In this document: in pieces, positions 46,776 to 58,937 of the stretch
Position numbering within the stretch: the first letter of the stretch is position 1
Layout of the letters: each line of letters starts with the position of its first letter
Assembly: GCA_001414345.1 (NCBI GenBank)
Contig: LLCB01000028.1
Location: forward strand, 124,001 to 188,000
Source: Hymenoscyphus infarciens
Taxonomy: Eukaryota; Ascomycota; Leotiomycetes; Helotiales; Helotiaceae
Reading direction: 5' to 3'
Length of the DNA: 64,000 nt
Made by a program: the position numbers and the translations under genes
The notes under the pieces: generated by a model
The model's database searches: none
What the model saw: only the letters and a program-made list of their open reading frames with translations
What the model was told of the DNA's origin: nothing

Positions 46776-49700
46776 AGTCTGATGTGATGTCGGAATGTTT
46801 TGAGGGGGGAAAGTTGGGACATCAAATCGGAGCCCTTCTCGGCCTCAACAGCGACAAGCAGCCGAATTACATGTATAAACTAGTTACTGTCAGATACATA
46901 TTTTTCACTTTACTTGGAGACCTCGTTCTGCGAATTTCATTGGGAAGCTTGGAAGCGATTGGCGCTGCATAATTCTTTTCCACAGAGAGGACCTCGGACT
47001 TACAGCAGACCTGTACGTACTGCGAAAAGCTCCCAGGACAGCGAAGAGGCAGGTTTCAATCGCTTCTACTCTCTCATGTACAATTATAATTGAGACTGAC
47101 GTCCTCTATAGCATGGCGGAGACTCTCATTGGGTTTCGCAGATGCAAAATGGAGGCGCAATGGATTTTGGCGGGGTTGAGGTTGGGCGCGTTCGCGAAGT
47201 CGAGTGGCACGATCGGGTATAGTAGCTTAGGGGAATGAAGCACGAGATGCGGAGGTGGAGGCGGAAAGACAACAGTTCGTACGATGCGCAGGGCAACACG
47301 GGTGCAACGAGGGACAGACAGTCTGAAGGAGTGAGGTCGTAAGTAAATAGGTGGGTAGAGGAGGGGAGTGGATCGTGGAGGTTGCGTTGCGTTGCGTGTG
47401 GGATGAATGAGACGACGGGTGCTCTCTGCCCAGCCAGGCCTGGGTCGCTGGGTGAAATAGAGCTGTGAAGGGATGGGATGGGATGAGAGTTGGACAAAGC
47501 TCGAGGGTTGTGGGGGTTGGACGCGGGCGGGATCCAGCTGCTATTTAGACTCTCTGGGCCCGTGGAGGTTCGCTGCTGGGCACCAGCTTCAGGGATGGAG
47601 GCTAGCGCTAGGATCGCCCAGAGGAACGCTGGGAAATAGCCACAAGCCTGCAGAATCCGATTGTACGGGGTCTGACCCGGGTCCGGTGGCGGTAGTGCAG
47701 GTTGTTGACAAATTGAAGACTCGTCACTCGCAGGGAAGAAATTGTGAATATGTGAGTTGGGAGGTCTCTAGCTTGAGCTTGAGCTTTAGCTCGAGCTTGG
47801 TAGCTTGAAAGTTGTAGGTGAATAGTAGAAGGAAAACAAACTGTGTATTGATCTAGAGAGGTCGTCTAATTTGACTATTTCTAGCTTGGGGATTTGACAG
47901 GTTCAAGGTCTGGTGGTGGAAAGAGGCTTGAAAATGTCACCGAGAGGAATGTAAGACTGGATCGAATCGAAATAGCCCAATAAAGTAATTATGGCAAATG
48001 CAGAGCAGCCTAACAGAAAAGTTGTCCTGTGACCTAGGTGTCTTCTCCCTTTTCTCCTGCAGCTTTGCACCTGCGCATAACCTACCCCTTGTAAGAATGT
48101 CATCAATCATGTAAAAGAAATCGTCTCGTACGGACACTTCCCTCTTCAAGTCCCGCGAAAAAAAAGGAAACAGGCCGTCTACCTCTCAATAATTGTCTCC
48201 TTGAAACCTGCCTCGCCGAGAGTACCCGGACTGGCCGAAGACTCGAAAAGAATGGTCATGAAATCGAGATAGGCTTACAAGCAACGACGTAAACACGTAT
48301 ACGGCAAACCCTCCCGAAGGCGCCCCGTGGCTCTCGCCTCCCCCCGCCAAAAATATTACGCCTTGGGAAAGTTTAGTTGTTGACAAGGGACACAAGGGAC
48401 ATGGGTGACCCGCCCATTGGCACCCCCCCTCCAGAGAAACGCAGCAGGCCGAAAAGGGGGGGGGGGGAAAGGGGACCAAAGCCGTGGCTATCTCCAACCA
48501 CCACCTTTTCCTGTCAATGCCTCACAGCATCCATCCAAATTTCGAACCATCTGGTTCGCCTGGTTAAAACCCCTCATGCCGTCAGGTGTTGCTTCTTGTC
48601 TCAATAAGACCGGAAATCGGTCTGATTCACCGGTCTCCATACGGCAAACGCAAAGGGGGATGGATGGATTGAGGCTTGTTTAACTCCGCTAGTGAGAATT
48701 GATTTTCGAATAATAACCCGCAAGTGTTGAATTATCCATGTCGTAGCTAGGTACCTTGTACATGATCCAGGTGGAAGGCAATGCCATCCCCGGAATTTTC
48801 GTAGCCGCAGTTGCCCCTCGATTTGTACTTGCTCCTGCATGGAGTGAGGGGTTCTTTACATCCTCAAGCCCCAACCAATGCTATGATAAATCAAGCCAAA
48901 TCGGCCAGCAAAGAGGTACAAATTGACCAATGCAGGGCCCAAGTACAAGTACACGTCAAATCTTCAGCAGCTGCGTTGATTTTGCATGAACGGTATAGAC
49001 AATCCACCTCTTGTTTCCAGTTGTTTCTCGCTCTCTTTTCCCTGCTCATTTCTCGGTCGTATCTGTTTGTTACACTAAGCCATGAGAGATGAAAGGTGGC
49101 TTGCAGCCCTGGTCTGTGGAGAAGATCCCTACTCTCTGCCTTGTGCTTTGGTATTACCATGGCATGGGCATGTTGAGTTGACCAAGTGGTTTTCCACCGT
49201 CTATTTCCAGATGCGAAACGTTACCACATGGCATCTGCGTTTTCATCTTTCCTCCTCTGACACTTGTCGAGAAGATTATCATTTCCCCTTTCTCTCCCGC
49301 TCTTTCTTCTTTTCGCAACGAACTGCTGGCTGATCTCGCTTCATGAAAATGGAGTGGCCTACAAAAAATCCGCTTGGATTGGTAATTGTTCATCGTCGCC
49401 TGGGCACTATTGGGATCCTCGCATGTAAACATTCTCCAACAAAAGAAAAAAAAGCAAACGCTCGTCATGGAGAGAAGGAGCTGGGGAAGCTTGCCAGGAA
49501 GGAAGGTCGAAGTGGAATTGCGTGGTCCAAGCAAAAGTCTTTCGGTTTCATACTTGCTTTTTTGGAAGAATTTTTCTGCTTCGAATCCTTCCATTTGCGT
49601 CAGCAATGGACGGGTTCGGGGCGGCCAGACCGGCTCTCTCAATCTCTCCTCTCTCGCGCCAATCTGGGGGATGACTGGGGGAGCCGAGAAGGCTGAGACT

Positions 49701-50590
49701 GGGGTAGAAAATTCTTCAAGCCAGCTTGGTGATTTGTATGCAGAGACCGGAGGCTGGGTCTTGGCTGCTTGTGCAGCGAACGAGTGTGCAGGGTGGGAAA
49801 TATATGCAGGTCAGATAGGAAAAGGAAAGTATGAGACAGCGGCAGGCCAGGTAGAGGAGAAGCACCAGGAGATTTCTCAACCAGAGAAACCACGCAGAAT
49901 GGGACGATCAGACCGGAGTTGAAGAGACCAGAAAACGACGCAGAATTTGATTGTTGTTGAATGAGAAGATAGAGATACTCGATCGAAGGATCAAGAGTTG
50001 ATTGCTGGAGGACTTGGAGTTGAGTTGGTTGGAGCAGCTGACTGAGGTGAAGACTGAAGACTGAAGACTGAGACTGAAGACCGGAGAAGAAATCCGACGC
50101 GCCTCCACTACCGGTAGCGTGATGTGAGGTGTGTCCCTCTGGGCTCCACTGAGATGGGCGGGGAGTGAGGGAACAAGAAGTGAGGGCATCTCGAGAAAGA
50201 GGGAAAAGTGAGGAACACCCCCCCAATAAAGATGGTAAGAGAGAACCGAGGGAGGTATTCTTCATAGCGGTTTTTCTTTAAGTCGAAAACCGTGATTCTG
50301 GTATCTTCAAGCATGTTGATACTAAACACACGACCATCTCCCTCTAGCTCCAGGTTTAGCCCGTGGTGCCTCTAGCCTCGGAGCGGATCTAATCTTTCCT
50401 GCAGGCCGCTGCACTGCACCTCTGGTCTCTCACCAAGCTCCGTGCAAGGCATCGCATCGCATCTCATCACAACCACAACTTGAGCAGAGCATTGACTCCG
50501 TTCCAAATTGGATGATATTCCCACTCTTTGACGATAATAAATTGCTGCATTTTTGTTACCTCGTTGCAGTCAATCGCACCCATCTCCATC
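46776..50590. other. Long gene-free divergent region
   Basis: 3.8 kb of normal composition between the transcription factor (-) and sap30 (+). Open frames such as 49,386-49,922 (+) and 49,639-50,265 (-) overlap each other, lack introns and families, and are Ser/Leu-rich from low-complexity DNA. A G run at 48,459-48,468, GATGG/GGGAT units near 47,471-47,487 and GAAGACTGAAGACTGAGACT repeats near 50,050-50,078 are visible. It may hold long 5' leaders or non-coding RNA; nothing is proven. Confidence 0.5.
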
Positions 50591-51302
50591 ATGCCACCTG
50601 CAAAATCCAAACCACCGCCTGACGACTCGAGGTCCGAGGCCAGCAGCAGCACCAAGGAGAAGCACGGAAATGCCACAAACAACGTCAATGGCAAAGCTCG
50701 ACGAGGAGGTGGTGGAGGAGGTGGTGGAGGAGGAGGAGGAGGAGGAGGAGGAGGAGGAGCCGTCGCAGCTGGAAGTTCTCTCCGAGATGTCGTGACTGCA
50801 GGACAAAACAATCCCACTACGGCAGCTTCAGGAACTGTACCTGCCGACACTGCGCCTGGTGTAAATAACCCCCCACTGCATACAATGGCAATGAACCGGC
50901 CCTCATTGACTTTCCTGTGACAGCTCCAATGGACCAGTTTCGATCCCGCCGTTCTCCACGGATACCGACACGACTATCGCCTGAATACACCAGCAGCATT
51001 TAATAAACCATGTAATCAGCTTGTGCTCGCTCGTTCGCCAATAGGCAGAATGTCACCAACTATGGCTAGGCGGAAGGATCAACGGAGACAAGGAAGTGAC
51101 CAATTGGCCAACTCTGTCCGCAAACACTTCAACAGTATGGGTATAATCGAGAACGAGGTCGTGGTGGATTTCTTGTACAAGGTCCGATGGCAAGGTAAGC
51201 CCTTAAAAACTTGGTCATTTGTTGGGAAACCATGAGACTGACATCTTTTCAGACAAGAAATTCCGCAGGCGATTCGCACCTCCGAGACCCGCCCCTCGAT
51301 AA
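50591..51302 (+). CDS. sap30: Sap30 subunit of the Rpd3/Sin3 histone deacetylase complex
   Basis: Three exons: 50591-50860, 50924-51194, 51253-51302, in phase, 196 residues. Sap30 bridges Sin3 and the deacetylase Rpd3 in the nucleus. The N-terminal half is disordered (MPPAKSKPPPDD...) and holds a run of 18 Gly. The C-terminal half is the Sin3-binding domain: LQWTSFDPAVLHGYRHDYRL, NTPAAFN, then RMSPTMARRKDQRRQ, ANSVRKHFNSMGI, VVDFLYKVRWQDKKFRRRF. The start at MPPAKSK is chosen over an in-frame upstream Met because fungal Sap30 proteins begin this way and the upstream codons look like leader. The first splice site (GGT|GTAAAT) is the only one that keeps LQWTSF in frame. Confidence 0.92.
50705..50758. 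repeat. (GGA/GGT)18 coding trinucleotide repeat
   Basis: Eighteen glycine codons, mostly GGA with some GGT, in exon 1 of sap30. The opposite strand gives Ser or Pro runs, which explains several false frames here. Length is likely to vary between strains. Confidence 0.9.
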
Positions 51303-52139
51303 TCGAGAACCATTCGGGCCCTTTTCGTAAATAATATATCATCTGTCGGGCGTTTGAGGATAGGGGTTCTACGGATCATGGACAGGGAGTAAATGGCGTA
51401 TATATTCAAGGCCTCGATACCCATACCGTAAGGGCACGGCATTTTTTGGTTTCTCCGGCAGGAATATTGCAGCTCTATGACTTGGGCAGTGTCTTCTTCA
51501 TGGAGGGCTTTCCAATTTTTTATAGTTATGTTGCACTTGCAACAGGAAATAACAAATGGCATCGTATCTTCAGACGCCTTCCATGCGGCTTGTTTTGATC
51601 TTTTGGAAAACATGTCGTAAGTCGAATAAAGTCGGTATCTGAAAGTTTGATATACCCCTCGAGGGTTATTCAGACGATTGTTCTTGTGTACTTGTACTCG
51701 TACGCCATCAGTCTGTAGCGTATGTTCGAGGGCCCTTTCCCGAACTTTCGTCGAGAAGAATTTCTATCAGCATGTCGAGCTCGACTTACAAATACCAATT
51801 ATATTTCCAATATATAAAGTATTTTCGAAGTGAAATTTAGCTCGAGTGATGAACCTCGGAACTTCCAGAAGGCTCTCGGAATTTCTCTCCCCTGCCAAAT
51901 CAGCAAATCAGGTTCCAGTTACACTAAAACCTTAAACTCCAACCAATCAGCAACAAGCCAAAAAAAAGTTGCGATCCAGCTCAGCTTGAGCCAAATCTCT
52001 AAATCGCATCTCATCGCATTTCACAAACCTTTCTCTCTCCACTCCTTTTGTTATCAATTACCGCACAACCTTATTCAGTTTACAAATAGGCAGCTCGATA
52101 TATTACGAGATCTGGACCGATGCATCCTGACAAGACATC
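51303..52139. other. Intergenic sap30 - mdj1
   Basis: Terminator of sap30 and promoter of mdj1. No exon is supported; the 132-codon minus frame at 51,215-51,613 has no family features. Confidence 0.5.
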
Positions 52140-53848
52140 ATGAACTCCGGATCAAGTCTCCTGACAAAGGCTGCCACAACTCGCATTGTATGCCCGGCGC
52201 GAGCATCGCGGCAAAGGCACCTCAAGAAGAATATCTCAATCAGCCAGGCACGATCGATATGCTCTGCGAGCACAATTCGAACTCCTAGAATCAAGCCCGC
52301 AGCTCCAGCGACCCAGGTCCAGAAATCACAAAAGAGGGTATGTCATAGTTACAATCATATCATGTCCAAAACTTCCATTCTTCTACTAACTTGAATAGCC
52401 TTTCCACGCTACATCTCGCTCTCTCGCAACGAAAGATCCATATTCCGTCCTCGGTGTGAGCAAAGGTGCCTCGGCAGGCGAAATAAAAAAGGCATACTAC
52501 GGTCTAGCTAAGAAATACCATCCCGATACGAACAAAGACCCAGCAGCGAAGGAAAGATTCACAGAAGCACAATCTTCATACGAGCTGTTGACAGATCCTC
52601 AAAAGAAGGCAGCATGGGATCAATACGGCTCCGCTGCTTTTGACCAAGGAGGGTCTGGCCCAAGTCCTGGCGCTGGAGGGGCCGATCCTTTCTCGGGATT
52701 TGGTAGTGGATTCGGAGGGTTTGGAGGAGCACAAGGTGGTGCTGGCGGATTTGGTGGTGGATTTGGAAGCTTCAACTTTGAAGACCTATTCCCGGGATTT
52801 TCGACGAAGGGTGCTGGCCGTGGTGGGAGGAAGCGTGAAGACGTTTTGGTTGGAAACGATATTACGGTACAAGCATCGATATCCTTCATAGAAGCGGCAA
52901 AGGGCGTCAACAAAACGATACGGATCGATCCATTGGTATCATGTAAAACATGTACTGGAAGCGGACTAAAACCCGGAGTACAGAAAACGCAATGCAAGAG
53001 CTGTGGTGGTACGGGCACCCAAGTACATTTCGCCCAAGGTGGATTCCAGATGGCGTCTACCTGTACCGCCTGTGGTGGTCACGGTATGGTAACCCCAAAG
53101 AAAGGGCACTGCGGCGACTGTAATGGAAATGGTGTTGTGCAAGAAAGAAAAACGATTAATGTCAATATCCCTGCCGGAATCGCAAATGGAACATATGTTC
53201 GACTCAACCACGAGGGAGATGCGCCAATAACAGGCGATGCAGTCGATCCAACTGCACGATCCATCCCAGGCCACCTTAACGTCTATGTCACTGTCGCTTC
53301 GGATCCTAAATTCAGTCGTTCTGGGTCGGACGTTCTGTACACTGCTACCATCCCACTCACCACCGCCATTCTGGGAGGCGAAGTCACAATCCCAACCTTG
53401 AACGAACCGGTCAAAGTCAAAGTCGCGACGGGCACATCTACAGGGAACAAAATCACTCTTTCCGGCATGGGAATGCAAACCTTGGGTAGCCGAAGAGGAG
53501 CTATGGGTGATTTGAAGGTCGAGTTCAAGGTTGAGATGCCTAAGTATCTGAGTGCCAACCAGAGGACTATTGTTGAGATGCTTGCGGATGAGCTGGGTGA
53601 TAAGACGGCTAAGCGGATCATGAATGTTTGGAATACGTAAGTTTTTTTTTAAAAGGTGTATTTCTCTTGGATGATGGTTACTGATGGGATTTAGCACCGG
53701 CACGAATTCTGAGAAGCAAGAGGGTTTTTTGAAATCTGTCTGGCATAAATTAACCGATCATCCTGATGCTGCTGCGAGAACCGACACCAAAGCGGATGAC
53801 ACGAGCAAAAAGGACGAGCCGGAAAAGAAGGATGATGAGAAGAAGTAA
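52140..53848 (+). CDS. mdj1: Mitochondrial DnaJ (Hsp40) co-chaperone Mdj1
   Basis: Three exons: 52140-52337, 52399-53636, 53695-53848, in phase, 529 residues. Type I J-protein of the mitochondrial matrix that stimulates Ssc1 (mtHsp70) ATPase and binds unfolded proteins. A basic presequence ([20 protein letters not shown]) is followed by the J-domain at about 78-140 with the HPD motif in [11 protein letters not shown] Gly/Phe-rich linker ([17 protein letters not shown]) comes next, then four zinc-finger repeats of CxxCxGxG type at about 238-305 ([32 protein letters not shown]). The substrate-binding domains follow, and a Lys/Glu-rich tail ends it. All key residues are present. The last intron splits the tail. 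Confidence 0.97.
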
Positions 53849-56109
53849 AATCTCCGATTTATGGTGTTCAAATGTATGAGTTTGGTTGTGGAAGGTGGAG
53901 GGGGAAATTGTAAGAAAGGGAAGGAAGAAAAGATATTGTACAACATCTGCGCATCAAAACTTTGCGTGGTGGAAAACCCCAATCTAGAATATTTTGGGCC
54001 GTTTTTCTTTCCATAAGGGGAAGGGGATGGAGATGGTAGGAGATGAAATGTACATTTAGGAAATGGAAAGGGGGAATGGATTGGCGGTGCACATAGAAGA
54101 TGGTGGTAAAACTCGATCAAGCTACTCTGCTCAAGAATTTAATATTATACTCCTCAGGCGGGTGGTGTGGGTTTCCCCGCGGCTCTTTGTCTTTTTTCTT
54201 TTAAGAATAGATTGAGATTGTTTTGATTAGGGTTCATTCCTCCATTTTAACTTTTTTCGGGTTCGATTGGTTTAACTTGCTTGGTTTTTGGGTTGATTCA
54301 TCATAGTATTTTGGTGTGGAAATGGGTTGGGCTAAGTAGTAGGTTGATTCTGCTTAGGGCCGTTCAATTAGTTCCCTTGATATTATTATTAATGAAGAGA
54401 GTCTACTTTTCTTACTTCAATTTATATTGCTAAAAGTAGGGGGTTTCTTAGGATACAGCACTAGAGCTGGCGAGGATTATCACAAATGACAGCCATATGA
54501 CCAGGCATCATCCATCCATCAATCTATTTATCCCTACCTTCTGTGTCGACACGTTTCTGCACTTCTTTATATTTGATGTTGTACGGTTCCTACTGCGTGC
54601 CAATTGCGTGCGCGAATCGGCGTTTACTCTATGCGGGTGCACCTGGTGCGACTAGGATCTAATCGCTTCTCACCCTTCTCTAACAACAAATGGTAGTGAG
54701 GCAATGGCGCTAGTTTAGAGGCTTTGGTACTCTGTGCTTAATGGCTCAATGTTATTTTCAAGCCACAATGTATATTATTGCGATACACGAATATCTCCTT
54801 AGCTCTTCTAACGAAATTAGAATTAGGAGTAAAGGACTACAAATTTCCTCTCTACAAATTCGACTTTCCTCCATCTTATAAGAATTCAGTTCCGATATGG
54901 AAACTAAGAGCGATAGAGTAAGGGGTTTTGTTCTGTCACTTCTGCTCTCTCTATTCTCTCTCGCTCTCTTTCGGTTAGTGCTCTATCTCTTGCTTTATAT
55001 GTGAAGTATAATATAATAGGATGTTATTACTAGGGAAGCTATAGCTAGTCGCTCTATAAGATCTACTACTTCGTAATACTACTTACTCCGGGTGCTAGCG
55101 TAATAGGAACTTCGTCGTTCGCTTTAGCGTATTCTAGTATTACGTCTCCGCTAATTCTCCTCTTTACCTCTGGTGGTAATTTTGCTGGTCAACTGCTTAG
55201 CTGTTTTGGCTCGGGATACTTGAGCAGTCTTACTAGGGCCTTTATAGTAAAGCTCGGAAACCGAACGATACTAGAAACTGGTTGACATATCGCAGACTCT
55301 AGTTTTTTCTTATACCGTGTGTAGCTAGGTTAAGTGTAAGTTATATCCCTAATAATATCTGGTAAGGGATTTCACTCTATGCTTAGGGATTTTGAGAAGG
55401 TAATATTAGTATTCTTTCGATCTAATAAAGATTATAAAACACACCTCGCAACTATATATACGATCTGGTATACGATTATATATTATGAGCCTCTCTTATT
55501 TATTAGAGTATTAATAATCTAATTAGGTTATAGTATATCTCTCTCTATATATATAGTATAAACATCTCTTAGTATATAGTAGTAATGTTCTCCTTTTTGA
55601 CTTGAAAGCTATATATCTACTACGACAGACATACTGACAAATCTTGACACTACGGAAATCTATACTGAAACGTACACCGTTACTAAGGCATATTACTATT
55701 CTATGTAATCTTATAGAGGTTAGTAGCTTAGAAGGTCTACTAGCGAAAACAACGCAAACTAACTCTATCTATATATATAGCCTTCTCTTACAACCTCTTA
55801 CGCTATTATATTTATATTCAGACTATTCGCTACTAAGCGTTGTAGAATCGCTAAGTTGGGATCGTTGCCATCACTCTCTCGCGGTTCTACTAGGGATCGA
55901 GTCGCGACTTGGGGACTCGTTTTAGAAAGGCTATGAAATCGTTTAGCCTCTGGATTAGAAAGAAAAGTAAAAGGGATTCCTCGATCTACCACATCCTCTC
56001 ACATTCGACTCGGCTCTTTCCTCTACAGCATCTAACGCACTACCTCCGCAGAATTAGAAGCATGGAAATAGTCTAGTTCTCTAGTAGAGTATCGACCCGG
56101 GGCTGCTAC
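53849..56109. other. 3' flank passing into a RIP-like AT-rich block
   Basis: Normal composition to about 54,750, then AT-rich sequence with CTCTCT and TATATA runs and no lasting frame. Between 55,640 and 56,100 some frames open briefly (for example 55,644-55,925) but show no family. It is probably transposon remnant. Confidence 0.5.
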
Positions 56110-57240
56110 AGAAGACACCTCCGCCCGTGCCTACACCGAGCAACTCTCCACCGTATAATATTACAGGTGCAAATAATACAAGCCCTGGAGATAGCCACTT
56201 GCCGAACTATCCATCAGTTACCCCAAATACAGGAGTCAATAATGTGCCAATTGGTCCAAGAAATGGGCCGATACCTAGAAAGGAGTCTCCCACCTCTCCA
56301 AATTCTGGAAACGATACTCTCCACCAAATAATTCTCCTGAACAGAAAGAAGCCCGACTAACCGAATAATATCGGACAAACCCCAAAGCCGTCCACACAGC
56401 AACGATTTACTGAATTCCGTGCTTTCAGTAAACGGCGTTACTACTAAAGGTCTAGCTCTAGGACATAGCCTTGGAGCTAATAAATAGTCCGCCACAAAAC
56501 GAAGAAAATCCAATTTCGCCCATCTCAATCACTGCAACCGGCACAAACAAACTTTCTGTAATCAATCCCAGCATCTGACAACAGCAGAGCAGGAGAGCAG
56601 GAGCATTTATTCTCCCCAGAGGCTCAACACACCCAGCCAACAGCGTAGCGCTAGAATACAAACCCCCACTAGCAAAAATGAAAAGCCCGTATCGATTTCC
56701 GTGATTTCAGGCTTCGAAGGTGTAGCAGTACCAAAGCTGATACTTCGCACCATCGATTCGAATTCCGCAACTGCCCTCCCGCTTCCAAAGGCAGGCGGAA
56801 AACCGTAATTTACATGTCGCAAACACTTGTACCTACTTGGTGGCCTCGTATCTGCTATCTCGAGTCTGGGTGCTGTTATTACCTATGGAGCTTCGGGAGT
56901 TATCGTGTAATACCTTAATAGTGGTGTCATATCTACGAGCCTCGTGAATGGGGGTTGTAATGGTTGTAATTTTTTAACGGCTACTGCTGAAGGAAATATT
57001 GGAGCTGTAATTATGTTAATAGGGCTTGGTGGAGGTAATGACACACATGGTGGTTCTACGCGTGTAGGAAAGAGCCCTAGCCTTCCTCTTATGGGTTAGG
57101 TTTTTGCTGGAAATCAGGTCAATTCTAGGAATGGAGATGGAAATTCGAGTGTTGCTTTTACCGGGGTCAGTGGTCAGACTAGAATTAACATTAAGTTTGG
57201 GGTTTTGTTCAGGGGTTTTTTGGTGGGTGTTTATTTGTTG
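56110..57240 (+). pseudogene. Decayed gene remnant, Ser/Pro/Asn/Gly-rich
   Basis: Composition here is above the surrounding AT-rich block. Readable parts: PTPSNSPPYNITGANNTSPG to RKESPTSPNSGNDTLHQ (56,127-56,357), then after stops LLGGLVSAISSLGAVITYGA near 56,830-56,895 and NGGCNGCNFLTATAEGNIGA near 56,948-57,010, with VAFTGVSGQTRINIKFG near 57,155-57,200. Several stops and at least two frame changes break it. The parts suggest a secreted or surface low-complexity protein; no family is recognised. Confidence 0.35.
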
Positions 57241-57894
57241 TAGATTTTGTTAGATAAAGATCTTTGATTGTCCTTCTAATATTAATAGAGCGACTTCTAT
57301 TATTAAAGAAAGCATGATGTATTCTTATGCTATATCAGCTGTACTAGTATATAATATTCACTAATTGTAGAATTAGTGAATTATTTCTAGATATACTCTA
57401 AACTAGCTATAAATTATTATCTATAGTTCCTATATATAATTGTAGAAGTGAGAGCTTTGAATACTAAGGAAGACCTATATACCTATAATAAGAAGGTTAG
57501 TACTATTAGATTCACGTAAATGCTTACTGGAATTATAGAAGAGATTCTATATTTAGTTAAGTTTAAAATTGAAATCTTATAGAGATAAACATTTACCTAG
57601 TACTCTCTAAATTTCATTTTTATTATCTGAAAAATTCTAAATACTATAAATAATAAACTAGAATAGTTAAAATTACTCTACGTATTATATAATAGTATAA
57701 GCTAGTAATAAACTATTATCTAGACTTTCTTTACTTTATTTTTGTTTTTTAATCTTTTAAAGTTTACTTAGATAAGACTCTAGTTCTTGATACTTTTAAA
57801 AAGATCTAGACTTTATTCTAAAAAATCAATTATTTAAAAGATCTAAGAGAATAGAATAGAAGAGTTAAAATTACTAGACCTACTATCTAATACT
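57241..57894. other. AT-rich block with one copy of a dispersed repeat
   Basis: 57,690-57,870 is one of three copies of an AT-rich unit (others at about 60,000-60,130 and 60,180-60,370). No gene is seen. Confidence 0.5.
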
Positions 57895-58199
57895 ATGACT
57901 ACGGTATTCTAAAAAGTCGGATCGACTTAATTATAAATCGGAAAATATTACTTTCTATAAGTATAAAAGAGAATAATAAAGTTCTCACTTCTTTCTTCTT
58001 CTCTCTTCTCTCTTCTCTCTTCTCTCTCTCTCTATATTAAGACTAGATAGTCTTAACTATAGTAACTAGCTAATTAAACAATAGAGAGATATAATAAGTA
58101 TTATATATAAAGTAGTAATATCGCTCTCTTACTATTATCTCTTTACTATTATATCTTTACTACTAGTTATCTAACTTTCGTATTATATTTTTTCTAGAT

Positions 58200-58202
<3 letters not shown>

Positions 58203-58238
<36 letters not shown>
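58203..58238. repeat. (AG)n microsatellite
   Basis: About 17 AG units inside the second inverted-repeat element. Confidence 0.9.
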
Positions 58239-58239
<1 letters not shown>

Positions 58240-58326
58240 ATTGCTTACTACTTTAGCTAAACTTCTCTTACCTACGTTAGAAAAAACTTTCTTTAGAAAT
58301 ATTTGCTAACTCTCTTACTCTCTTAC

Positions 58327-58711
58327 TGTGATAGCCTGTCACCTAGGCCATCCTAGATAGCTGGGAGTACCTGCCGTATCTAAGGTTCGGCTATAGTATA
58401 TTTAGCTTTCGGTAGTTGTTGTTTTGTATTATCTAATTTAGGAAGGTTACGTACGTCCGTATATCCGTCTAGACTTTCGGACGTACTTCGTAGGGTTCGG
58501 GCTTTTGTATTAGCCGACGTATGTCGTTGTTCAGTTTCGGACCCTTTTGTATCGTCCGAACCTCTTGTATATAGCAGCCTACTCTCCTAGAGTCAGAAAA
58601 GGCCAGTTCAGCCTTTTCTTCCGTATCAGAGCCTAGTATTTACATACGTCATTCTGCCAAACGCACTCCCATATGCCTCTTCTGTAGTTGTGTGTATTTC
58701 GTGCCGTTACA
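58327..58711 (-). repeat. Solo LTR of the non-coding retroelement family
   Basis: On the minus strand it begins TGTAACGGCACGAAATACAC and ends CTATCACA, matching both LTRs of the 31,774-35,566 element across their whole length with some small insertions. It is flanked by CTTAC on both sides (58322-58326 and 58712-58716), so it inserted here and then lost its inside by LTR recombination. Because the target is a CTCTTAC array, the flanking match could be partly by chance. Confidence 0.8.
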
Positions 58712-58937
58712 CTTACTCTCTTACTCTCTCTCTTCTACACTCTTATCTATACTCTCTTAATATACGTAATATATAAAAGAATAGAATAAGAAGTAAGAGA
58801 GTAAGTAGATAGTATAATTTAATTTAAGATTAGCTATAGCTCTTAGAAGCCTTAGGTAATCTAGCTACAAAGACTTAACTTTTGAGATTTGCGATTTAGT
58901 CGGTTCTGACCTTTTAGTATATCTAATACGCTCTAAC

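Larger units (their letters stand above)
57895..58937. mobile_element. Second inverted-repeat element, carrying a nested solo LTR
   Basis: Left end: TATTCTAAAAAGTCGGATCG then ACTTAATTATAAATCGG. The reverse complement of the right end: GTTAGAGCGTATTAGATATA then CTAAAAGGTCAGAACCGACT and AAATCGCAAAT. These match the ends of the element at 19,912-21,140. The inner segment 57,985-58,080 is the reverse complement of a segment near 20,890-21,000, including CTCTATATTAAGACTA. Without the nested LTR the element is about 650 bases, so half of it is missing or never existed. Confidence 0.6.

Noticed and set aside
49386..50265. Two overlapping open frames of 178 (+) and 208 (-) codons
   Set aside because: They overlap on opposite strands, have no introns or family features, and their composition follows low-complexity DNA.
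50467..50850. Minus-strand frame with a 17-proline run, and a second with a Ser run
   Set aside because: Shadows of the glycine repeat of sap30 in other frames.
52966..53703. 245-codon minus frame opposite mdj1
   Set aside because: Lies wholly inside the coding exon of a clear Mdj1 gene.
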